DNA from: Mycolicibacterium canariasense
Lineage (GTDB): Bacteria; Actinomycetota; Actinomycetes; Mycobacteriales; Mycobacteriaceae
Reading direction: 5' to 3'
Length of the DNA stretch: 64,000 bases
NCBI RefSeq assembly: GCF_002101555.1
Contig: NZ_LQOL01000058.1
Span: 62,001-126,000 of the forward strand
Shown: positions 1 through 7,399 of the stretch, piece by piece
Layout of the letters: every line of letters begins with the position of its first letter
Position numbering within the stretch: position 1 is the stretch's first letter
Notes under the pieces: generated by a model
The model's input: only the letters and a program-made list of their open reading frames with translations
What the model was told of the DNA's origin: nothing
The model's database searches: none
Position numbers and translations under genes: made by a program

Positions 1-498
1 GTCATCGCGGCACTGACGAATCTCGACGAGCGCGCCCAGGTCGTCGCCATGACGCGGCCCTACGCCTCTGAGGGGCAACTCGTCGTCGTACCGGCCGACA
101 GCGACATTCGGGTCTACGACGATCTCGCAGGCAGAAACGTCGCAGCGACCAGAGGCAGCGTACCGGCCACGATCCTGCAGACCCAGTTCCCCGCTGCGAA
201 AGCCAGTCTCTTTGACGCCGTGGCGGATTCGATTCAGGCGCTGCGCAGCGGCAAAGTCGACGCATTGATGGAGAGCACCGCGGTCGTCGCCGACATCCGC
301 AAGAGCGAGGGCAGCGCGGTGCGTGTTCTGGAAGCCCCCGCACTGGCCCCATCTCTCGTGTCCTTCGGCGTCAAGATGGGCGACCAGATCTGGCTGAACT
401 ACCTGAACAACTTCATCATGAACTACAACATCAGCAAGGCGGGGAACGACTCGTACAACCGGTGGCTCGGCATGGACGTGCCCGAACTGATCAAGTAG
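1..498 (+). CDS. Polar amino-acid ABC transporter substrate-binding protein, C-terminal part
   Basis: The reading frame is open from the first base, so the gene starts before the window; 165 residues are visible. The fold reads as the C-terminal half of an SBP_bac_3 family periplasmic-type binding protein: a DLAGRNVAATRGS segment (start of lobe 2), a variable ligand-site stretch, RSGKVDALMES, and a C-terminal helix ending near VPELIK. It would capture an amino acid or opine-like ligand outside the membrane and deliver it to the two permeases that follow directly. The ligand cannot be read from the sequence. The gap to the next start is 11 bases, so it is the first visible gene of the operon. 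Signal peptide and N-terminal lobe lie outside the window. Confidence 0.85.
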   Translation, partial: VIAALTNLDERAQVVAMTRPYASEGQLVVVPADSDIRVYDDLAGRNVAATRGSVPATILQTQFPAAKASLFDAVADSIQALRSGKVDALMESTAVVADIRKSEGSAVRVLEAPALAPSLVSFGVKMGDQIWLNYLNNFIMNYNISKAGNDSYNRWLGMDVPELIK

Positions 499-509
499 CG
501 CAGGCCACC

Positions 510-1172
510 GTGCAGCTCTATTACGGAGATATCCTGCCGCACCTTCCTGCGCTCCTCACCGGTCTGGCGATCAGCATCGCGGTGAGCACCGCCGCCGCAT
601 TCGCAGGGGCCGCATTCGGCATCGTCCTCTACCTCGGCCGTGCATCACACGCCCGCGCGCTTCAGGCGTTGGCAGGAACCTACATCGAGGTCGTCCGGAA
701 CACGCCGCTGCTGCTCCAGTTGTATCTGGTCTTCTTTGCGCTTCCTCAGGTCGGCGTCAACTTGGACCCGGTCGCGGCGGGCATCATGGCCCTGACGATC
801 AACAACGCCGCCTACATGGCCGAGATCTACCGTGCCGGCTTCGAATCGGTACCGAACGGCCTACGCGAGGCAGGGGGCGCGTTGGGTCTCAGTGGGCGCG
901 ACACCTTCCTGCGGGTGCTGTTGCCGCCGGCGGTGCGCAACGTCCTGCCGGCCATCACCAACCAGACGATCCTGCTGTTTCTCGCCTCCTCAGTCACCTC
1001 GGTGATCGCGTTGCCGGACCTCATGCACGTGATGCTGGGAATCACGTCGACCACGTTTCGGACCATCGAGACGTTGACCGTCGGCGGGGTGTTGTATTTC
1101 GGCGTCGCATTCCTCATCGCGAGCATCTCGCGGCTGGTGGAAACCAGAGTCATCAAATGGAAGGTGGCGTGA
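510..1172 (+). CDS. Amino-acid ABC transporter permease (HisM/GlnP family)
   Basis: Integral membrane subunit of a polar amino-acid importer, about 220 aa. Hydrophobic segments fit the usual five-helix core. The cytoplasmic EAA loop that docks on the ATPase is present (EAGGALGLSGRDTFLRVLLP), and so is the family segment EVVRNTPLLLQL. The start is set at GTG 510 because the translation then begins at VQLYYGDIL, a normal beginning for this family; upstream in-frame codons overlap the end of the binding protein. Its stop shares one base with the next start (TGATG), indicating translational coupling with the second permease. Confidence 0.9.
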   Translation: MQLYYGDILPHLPALLTGLAISIAVSTAAAFAGAAFGIVLYLGRASHARALQALAGTYIEVVRNTPLLLQLYLVFFALPQVGVNLDPVAAGIMALTINNAAYMAEIYRAGFESVPNGLREAGGALGLSGRDTFLRVLLPPAVRNVLPAITNQTILLFLASSVTSVIALPDLMHVMLGITSTTFRTIETLTVGGVLYFGVAFLIASISRLVETRVIKWKVA

Positions 1173-1879
1173 TGTTCCAGGCGATCGGCTGGCAGCACCT
1201 GTCGTTGATCCTGCGCGGAGCCGTTGTCACAGTCCAGATCTGTGTGCTCTCGGTGCTTTTCGGCGGTCTCCTGGGGCTGTTCATCGGGTTGATGGCAGCG
1301 GGAACCGTGCGCACGTTGCGCTGGATCAGCGCCGTCTATGTCGCGGTCATACGTGGCGTGCCAGTGCTCCTGATCATCTTCTTCGTCTACTTCGGCATCC
1401 CACTGCTCGTCCCCGGCAGCAGCCTTGCCGAGTATTGGGCTGCGGTGATCGCGCTGTCCATTTTCGCATCCGCGTATGTCGCCGAACTGGTCCGCGGCAG
1501 CATTCAGGCGTTGCCACGCGGGCAGATCGAGGCGGCGGAGGCGCTCGGGCTGTCCTATGTGGATCGGATGCGGTGGGTCATCCTGCCGCAGGCGGCCCGA
1601 GTGATCGTGCCACCGGGCGTCGGGTTCCTCGTGGTGCTCATCAAGGACAGCTCACTGGTCGCAGTCATCGGCTTGATCGAGCTCACCAGGGCGGCCAACA
1701 TCGTGAGCTCCCAGACCGCGGACCCGATCCTCGCGTACACCCTCGTCGGCGCGTTCTACTTCGCCATCTGCTATGTCCTGTCGGCTCTGTCCCGGCGCTA
1801 TGAACGCCGCCTCGGCCGAAAAATGCCAGCGCCGACAGTCGGCGACGCGCTCACTACGTCGATAGGAGCAAAGAAGTGA
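1172..1879 (+). CDS. Amino-acid ABC transporter permease, second subunit
   Basis: Second membrane subunit, about 235 aa, homologous to the preceding permease; the two probably form a heterodimeric channel. It has the same signature features: AVIRGVPVLLIIFFVYFG in the first half and the EAA loop EAAEALGLSYVDRMRWVILP. ATG 1172 overlaps the upstream stop by one base; ATG 1157 in the same frame is an alternative adding five residues. The 3' end overlaps the ATPase start by four bases (GTGA). A short polar tail follows the last membrane helix. Confidence 0.9.
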   Translation: MFQAIGWQHLSLILRGAVVTVQICVLSVLFGGLLGLFIGLMAAGTVRTLRWISAVYVAVIRGVPVLLIIFFVYFGIPLLVPGSSLAEYWAAVIALSIFASAYVAELVRGSIQALPRGQIEAAEALGLSYVDRMRWVILPQAARVIVPPGVGFLVVLIKDSSLVAVIGLIELTRAANIVSSQTADPILAYTLVGAFYFAICYVLSALSRRYERRLGRKMPAPTVGDALTTSIGAKK

Positions 1880-2604
1880 TCCAGATCAACGAGCTTCGGC
1901 TGAGCTTCGGTGACGTGGAAGTCCTCCGCGGTATCACGTGCACCGTGGCCGAGCGTGAGGTTGTCTGCATCATCGGCGCCTCCGGGTCGGGCAAGAGCAC
2001 CTTGCTCAGGTGTATGAACGGGTTGGAGCGTCCATCCCACGGGAGCATCGTCGTCAACGGGCATCGTCTCGGGCCGGACGAGAAGCGTGCCGACCTGGCG
2101 GTGGTGCGACGCGACGTCGGGATGGTGTTCCAACACTTCAATCTCTTCCCCCACATGACGGTCATCGAGAACATCGCGCTGGCACCCCGGCGCGTACTCG
2201 GACGCACCAAAGCCCAGGCACACGAACGCGGACGCGCCCTCCTGGGCCGCGTCGGCCTGATCGAGAAGGCCGATGCGTACCCCGACGCCCTGTCCGGTGG
2301 GCAGAAGCAGCGTGTGGCAATCGCCCGTGCGCTCGCTATGGATCCGACCATCATGCTGTTCGATGAGCCGACCTCCGCCTTGGACCCGGAGATCGTCGGC
2401 GAAGTGCTTGCCGTGATGAAGGACCTCGCCGCCGAGGGCATGACGATGGTCGTCGTCACGCACGAAATGGGCTTCGCCAAAGAGGTCGCCGACCGGGTGA
2501 TCTACATGGACAAAGGAAACATCGTCGAGACCGCCGACCCGAAGCAGATTTTCGGATCTCCCCGCGAGCCGCGGACTCGAGAATTCCTCAGCAAGGTGTT
2601 GTGA
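1876..2604 (+). CDS. Amino-acid ABC transporter ATP-binding protein
   Basis: Cytoplasmic ATPase of the importer, 242 aa, the standard length for GlnQ/HisP-type proteins. All nucleotide-binding motifs are visible in order: Walker A GASGSGKST (about residues 35-43), Q-loop VFQHFNLF, ABC signature LSGGQKQRVAIARAL, Walker B IMLFDEPTSALD, and switch histidine VVTHEM. The start is GTG 1876, preceded by AGGAG and overlapping the upstream permease stop as GTGA. The next gene begins one base after its stop, so transport and the following hydrolase are one transcriptional unit. Confidence 0.95.
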   Translation: MIQINELRLSFGDVEVLRGITCTVAEREVVCIIGASGSGKSTLLRCMNGLERPSHGSIVVNGHRLGPDEKRADLAVVRRDVGMVFQHFNLFPHMTVIENIALAPRRVLGRTKAQAHERGRALLGRVGLIEKADAYPDALSGGQKQRVAIARALAMDPTIMLFDEPTSALDPEIVGEVLAVMKDLAAEGMTMVVVTHEMGFAKEVADRVIYMDKGNIVETADPKQIFGSPREPRTREFLSKVL

Positions 2605-2605
2605 G

Positions 2606-4204
2606 ATGCCAGATTTCGACACGCTGATCGTCGGAGCCGACGTCGTCGATGGCTCCGGGGCCGCGCCGAGCCGCTGTGACATCGGGATCGTCGGCGACCG
2701 GATCGCCTATCTCGGCTGCTCGGTCGAGGCGCGTGCTGCGCGCACCGTGCAGGCCGCCGGCATGCTGGCTACTCCGGGGTTGATCGACCCGCACAGTCAC
2801 AGCGACTGGTCAGTGTTGGGTAACCGGTACGCGTTCAGCACCATTCATCAGGGCGTCACGACGGAAGTGGTGGGCAACTGCGGTGTGACATATGCGCCGT
2901 TGGGCGCCGCGGACGTCGAGTCGGCATGTAGTGCCCTGCGAGCGCTGGGTTACGACGGGCCCGTCGACTGGCGCAGTTTCGGCGAGCTGGTGGACACCGT
3001 CCATTCCGGTGGAACCGCACAGAACCTCGTGTGGTTCGTCGGACACACCGCGATTCGGTCGGCTGCCCGCAGCAACGCCGAAACCGGCAGGTGCGATGAA
3101 GCCCGCGAGCGGATTCGGCTCCTGGAGGAGGCTTTGGAGGCCGGTGCGATCGGTTTGTCGAGCGGTCTGGAATACGGGGCGGGCCGATTCGCCGACGCGG
3201 AGGAGCTCGCGGCTCTGACCGGTGTCGTCGGGCGGCGGGGCGGCCTCTACGCCAGCCACATTCGCAACCGCGACACCGCCCTCGGGGCGGCCGTGGACGA
3301 GTTCTTCCACGTCGTGCACCGGGGCGGCGGGGTACGCGCGCAGCTGTCACACCTCAATGTCCGATACGACACCGGAGCCGGCCGCGGTGCGTGGGAACAG
3401 GCGGCGCAGCGGGTGATCAACGAGCGGCAGCGGGGCACCGATGTCCTGGCTGACATGACCCCCTATCCACACGGAATCGGTATGGCGGTCGGTCTGCTGC
3501 CCGGATGGCTGGCCGTGCGACCGCCCGCGGAGGCCGCCGGCCTCCTCGCCGACACCGATGTCCGCGCCCGGGTGCGGCAGGACTGTGACCGCTACTGGCG
3601 GTTCGTGCACCGTGGCCAGTGGGACCGGGTACGGCTCGGGGTGTCGCCCACCCACCCACAGTGGGAGGGACTCACCTTCCCCGAGATCGCCGAGCGCCAC
3701 GGCCGCGATGAATGGGACTGCCTTTTCGACATCCTCGCCGCTGCCGGCGCCGACCTCGGTGCAGTGCAACTACTCGGTCGGCTGTTTACCGACGACCACC
3801 TGGCCGACGCGATCAGCCACGATCACTTCCTCTTGGGTGTCGACGCCTTCAGCACCCGCCGGGAGGGCCCACTGCACGCGCGCACCCGCGATCCGCTGTT
3901 TTACTACGGGCACACGCACTACCTCAGCCACCATGTCCGGACCGGCACGCTGTCGCTCGAACTGGCCGTCCACAAGATGACCGGTATGGTCGCCGATCAT
4001 TTCGGCATCCGCGACCGCGGATATCTCAGGGTCGGCCACCATGCGGATGTCGTGCTGTTCGACCCAGAGATGCTGCGCCAAGCCGATACCTGGTCGATGC
4101 CCGACGAGTACTCGCGGGCCGCGCGCCATGTCTGGGTCAACGGGGTCCCGGTGGTGAGCGATGGCCAACACACCCGCCGGCTCCCCGGCCACATGCTGCG
4201 CTGA
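2606..4204 (+). CDS. N-acyl-D-amino-acid deacylase (D-aminoacylase family amidohydrolase)
   Basis: Zinc-dependent amidohydrolase of 532 aa, typical for D-aminoacylases, which remove the acyl group from N-acyl-D-amino acids. Visible features: N-terminal beta sandwich (FDTLIVGADVVDGSGAAP), metal motif HSHSD, the bridging cysteine in GNCGVTYAP, ligand histidines in ASHIRN and QLSHLN, and a catalytic aspartate in LLGVDAFST followed by the C-terminal HHADVVLFDPE strand. The usual GSDG around the catalytic Asp is GVDA here, so specificity may differ. It sits immediately behind the ABC transporter and before an enolase-superfamily gene, which suggests an imported N-acyl or D-configured amino compound is processed inside the cell. 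Confidence 0.85.
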   Translation: MPDFDTLIVGADVVDGSGAAPSRCDIGIVGDRIAYLGCSVEARAARTVQAAGMLATPGLIDPHSHSDWSVLGNRYAFSTIHQGVTTEVVGNCGVTYAPLGAADVESACSALRALGYDGPVDWRSFGELVDTVHSGGTAQNLVWFVGHTAIRSAARSNAETGRCDEARERIRLLEEALEAGAIGLSSGLEYGAGRFADAEELAALTGVVGRRGGLYASHIRNRDTALGAAVDEFFHVVHRGGGVRAQLSHLNVRYDTGAGRGAWEQAAQRVINERQRGTDVLADMTPYPHGIGMAVGLLPGWLAVRPPAEAAGLLADTDVRARVRQDCDRYWRFVHRGQWDRVRLGVSPTHPQWEGLTFPEIAERHGRDEWDCLFDILAAAGADLGAVQLLGRLFTDDHLADAISHDHFLLGVDAFSTRREGPLHARTRDPLFYYGHTHYLSHHVRTGTLSLELAVHKMTGMVADHFGIRDRGYLRVGHHADVVLFDPEMLRQADTWSMPDEYSRAARHVWVNGVPVVSDGQHTRRLPGHMLR

Positions 4205-4238
4205 CCAACAACCGATTTCACAAAGGAGTACGAACAAC

Positions 4239-5375
4239 ATGCACATCACCCGCATCGAAACCTGCGGCCTGAGGGGCGCCACGCCGGAGGGCGGATGGTC
4301 GAACGAACTGCGTCCCGACGACGTCGTGCACACCCTTGTCGCTGTCCACACCGATACCGGTCACGTCGGTATCGGCAGCGCGTTCACCGCAGAGGGCTTG
4401 GTGCGCGCCGCGCTGGAGCTGCTGCGGCCGCTGATCATCGGCGGGAATGCGCTCGAGGTCGAGCGCCTCACGGAAACCCTGCACCAGAGCGCATTCTGGA
4501 TGGGCAGGGGCGGCACGCTGACCCATGCCACCAGTGCCGTCGACATCGCCTTATGGGATCTGGCCGGGCAAGCACTCGGACAACCGGTCGGCCGGCTACT
4601 CGGGGGACGCTACCGCGATCGCGTCCGGCCGTACGCCTCTGTGCTCATGGACGAGGCGGCCGCCATGACCGACAACCTCCGCGCACTCGTCGACGAAGGC
4701 TTCACTGCGTTCAAGATCGGATGGTGGAAATTCGGGCGTGTCGATCAGGCAACCGACGAACGCACGGTCGCCGCGGCGCGAGCGGCGGTGGGGGATCGGC
4801 TGCTCGCCGTCGACGCCGGCGGATCCGAAGCGTTCTTCCCTGGAAATCTGTCCTGGGCCAAACGCACGGCCGACATGCTCGCCGGCTACGACGTCGCCTG
4901 GTTCGAAGAGGCGTTGGCGCCCGATGACGTCGATGGTTTCGTCGCGCTGCGCGCGCACTCGAAAGTCCCGATCAGCGGCGGCGAGGTCCTCACCCGGCGG
5001 CAAGCGTTCGCGCCGTACATCGAGGCGGGCGCCTTCGACATCGTGCAACCCGACACCACCAAAGGTGGTGGTCTGAGTGAGTCCCGTCGAATCGGTTGGG
5101 CTGCTCAGGATCGTGGCATTCGCCTGGTGCCGCACGGGTGGAACACCGGCATCGGTCTGGCGGCCGATCTGCAGTTGGCGTCGGCCCTCGCGGCGACCGA
5201 CCTGGTCGAGTACAAGACAGGATCTGCCTACATCGACGAGCTCATTGCCGGTTCATGGAGCCTTGACGGCGACGGCCTGCTCACCGTGCCCGACGCACCG
5301 GGGCTCGGCGTCGTACTCGATTCGACTGCGCTGCAACGCTATGGCACCAACCCGTCGTTCGCGGAAGCCGCATGA
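4239..5375 (+). CDS. Enolase-superfamily enzyme (mandelate racemase / sugar-acid dehydratase branch)
   Basis: Protein of 378 aa with the capping domain followed by the TIM barrel of the enolase superfamily, which abstracts a proton alpha to a carboxylate. Metal ligands read as Asp in AVDAGG, Glu in WFEEAL and Glu in SGGEV; a downstream Asp in VQPDTTKGG and His in PHGWNTG match the His-Asp dyad of the mandelate racemase branch. The usual second-strand Lys-x-Lys appears as KIGWWK, so the second position is not lysine by my alignment. ATG 4239 is preceded by AAGGAG with 11 bases spacing. The linked transporter and deacylase make a racemase or epimerase of an amino-acid derivative plausible, but a sugar-acid dehydratase cannot be excluded. 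Confidence 0.8.
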   Translation: MHITRIETCGLRGATPEGGWSNELRPDDVVHTLVAVHTDTGHVGIGSAFTAEGLVRAALELLRPLIIGGNALEVERLTETLHQSAFWMGRGGTLTHATSAVDIALWDLAGQALGQPVGRLLGGRYRDRVRPYASVLMDEAAAMTDNLRALVDEGFTAFKIGWWKFGRVDQATDERTVAAARAAVGDRLLAVDAGGSEAFFPGNLSWAKRTADMLAGYDVAWFEEALAPDDVDGFVALRAHSKVPISGGEVLTRRQAFAPYIEAGAFDIVQPDTTKGGGLSESRRIGWAAQDRGIRLVPHGWNTGIGLAADLQLASALAATDLVEYKTGSAYIDELIAGSWSLDGDGLLTVPDAPGLGVVLDSTALQRYGTNPSFAEAA

Positions 5376-5574
5376 AAGTTCCTCCCGGCCGGCTCGGCTG
5401 AGCAGTGTCCACAAGTACCCGCCAAGCGAAGCATCCACTGCCCAGCTCTCAACACCAGCGCACACGCTCCGCGCCCGATTTTCCAATCCCATGTAATTGG
5501 AGCCGGCCAGTGACGTCACCTGATCGAAGGTGATCGGCCGCGGCGTCGTGTGCTTGGCCAAGGCCAACAAGCGA
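5376..5574. other. Intergenic stretch without recognisable features
   Basis: This 199-base stretch lies between the converging catabolic operon and the broken DUF222 gene. I see no tRNA, no strong stem followed by a T run, and no open frame with convincing codon use. The segment around 5459-5510 is noticeably less GC-rich than its surroundings. Confidence 0.5.
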
Positions 5575-7007
5575 TTACGGGTCCTCCCCGCCCGGTGGGC
5601 GCAGGAGCTCTTCGGGGTGGAAGTGGTGGTTGGTGCGGTCTTGGCCGGTGTCGAGCAGTGGTGGTGGGTGCCATTGGGCACGGCCGGTGGTGGGGTCGAT
5701 GGTGGTGGTCCAGCCGGTTCGGTAGGCCAGTCGATTGTCGGGGCCACAGCCCAGCACGATGGTGTCGGCGTTGGTTTTACCGCCGGCGGTCCAGTCGAGG
5801 TCGGCGTGGTTCGCCTGGCAGCGGTCGGCGGGGGCGAAGCAGCCGGGGCGCGTGCAGCCGCGGTCCCGGGCGATCGCGACCAGGCGTTGGGCTTTGGAGG
5901 CCAGGCGTTTGGTTCGGCCGAGGTAGAGCGGCTCGGCGGTGTGGTGCTTGAACACCAGCAGGTAGTGGTGGGCGTGGGCGGCCAGCCGGATGAGGTCGGG
6001 GATGGGGATCTTGACTCCGCTGCTGCTGCGCGCGACCCCGGCGCCCTCCTCCAGTTCGGCCAGCGTCGTCGAGACGACCACGGTGACCGGCAGCCCGTTG
6101 TGTTGGCCGAGTTTCCTGGACATCAGGATTTCCCGGCACAGGGTCTTGAAGGCGTCGTGGCTGCGGCGGGCCGGGGTTCGGGTGTCACGTTCGGCGGCTT
6201 CGGCCTGGCGTTGTTCGGCGTCCACCTCCGGCGGCGCATCGGGATCAGGCGGGTTGGGGGTGGGATTGGGGATGGGTTCGGCATCGGCGGGGTTGTTGAT
6301 ACCGGTGCGGCCCAGACGGATTCGATGGTCTTGATGTAGGCGGCGGCCTCAGCGTCGACATATCCCGACACGCGATGCAGCCCGTCGGCGTCCTGGGGTC
6401 CCAGGCGCAGGCCGGGCTGATGGGTGGCGAGGTCGGGACCGGACCCGTCCTGGTTGAGCAGGTACAGCATCTGGGCGCCGACGTCCTTGACCGTCTCGGG
6501 CGGGTTCGAGGCCGCGATGCGTACCAGGGTGCGTTCCCATTCGGCCCGGTCGGTGGCGGTGGTGTGACGCTCGGACTTGCGCAGCACGTCGCGAATGTGG
6601 CCGGCGTGTTCGAGATTGATCGCCCCGGATGCCAGCGCTTCGGCACACGCCGGCAGGACCGGCTCCAAGACGTCGCCGCCGATGACACATCGCGGTCCGA
6701 GGTGCTCGGCATCTTTCACCCTGGCCCTGGCCTCGACCTGACTGATACCCAGGCGTATGGCCAGGATATCCGGCCAGGATTTCCCGCCCATCTCACGCGC
6801 GGTGGCCTGGTTCTGCAGTGCGGCCAGGATCCGGTGGTCGGCACATGCGGCGATGCGGGCCTGGCGTTCCCGGCGTGATTGCAGCTCCAGCAGCTCGGCA
6901 ACCGAGAAGGCAGTGAAGTCCGTGCGTGCGAGCTGCCCGGCTGCAGCGTCGAGGACATCGAAAGCTGCCAGCACAGCCTCTCGATTGCCCATCGTATTCG
7001 CAAGCAT
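5575..7007 (-). pseudogene. DUF222/HNH endonuclease (13E12 repeat family), broken by a frameshift
   Basis: Two frames together encode one DUF222-HNH protein. The N-terminal part (7007 down to about 6312) gives the DUF222 region beginning MLANTMGNREAVLAAF. The C-terminal part (about 6312 to 5575) continues with a proline-rich linker and an HNH-like zinc segment (CTRPGCFAPADRCQANHAD, then GCGPDNRL). Inserting one base near 6312, in the run read on the minus strand as GGGCCGCACC, restores a continuous protein of about 478 codons, the normal family length. Without it the first frame ends at 6123 after a scrambled arginine/proline tail. The site is not an obvious slippery sequence, so inactivation or a sequencing error is more likely than programmed frameshifting. 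Such genes are multicopy and mobile-like in mycobacteria. Confidence 0.8.
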
Positions 7008-7102
7008 GTTCGAATACTATCGAGCGGCGGCGACAACGTCGGACGTTATCCACAGGGCCGAAAGATATCCACAGCCAATAACTTTCGGACTTGCGCAGAA
7101 GC

Positions 7103-7399
7103 TCAAAGAGTGATCCGGATCTGCCCGTTCACCTCGGCGACGTCGTAGCTGCGCACCGGAGCGCCACCGCCGGCTTCGGATCCGGTGCACAGGTCGAAGG
7201 TCGCGCCGTGCAGCGGGCAGACCACCACCTGGTCGTCGGCCAGTCCGTCGGCCAGTGGTCCGCCCTTGTGGGGGCACACCGCGTCCAGTGCCCGCAACGA
7301 CCCGTCGCGCAGCCGGAACACCGCGATCTGGGCATCGTCGACGGCGAACGTGCGGCCTTCGCCGACGGGTATCTGGGAGGCCGGCCCCAAATAACTCAT
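7103..7399 (-). CDS. nirD: Nitrite reductase small subunit, Rieske type
   Basis: Small partner of the assimilatory NADH-nitrite reductase, 98 aa. It is a Rieske-fold protein with the full iron-sulfur ligand set: Cys-x-His in CPHKGGPL and Cys-x-x-His in CPLHGATF. From memory, the M. tuberculosis NirD has lost these ligands, so this copy is of the cluster-binding type. The start is ATG 7399, beginning MSYLGPASQIP; its ATG overlaps the nirB stop by four bases, so the two subunits are translationally coupled. It ends the three-gene minus-strand operon. Confidence 0.9.
   Translation of the reverse strand: MSYLGPASQIPVGEGRTFAVDDAQIAVFRLRDGSLRALDAVCPHKGGPLADGLADDQVVVCPLHGATFDLCTGSEAGGGAPVRSYDVAEVNGQIRITL

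Noticed and set aside
6123..6300. Programmed ribosomal frameshift in the DUF222 gene
   Set aside because: No slippery heptamer or downstream stimulatory structure is evident at the junction; a simple one-base loss explains it.
7046..7074. Replication origin with DnaA boxes
   Set aside because: Only two boxes, and no dnaA, dnaN, AT-rich unwinding region or other origin genes nearby.
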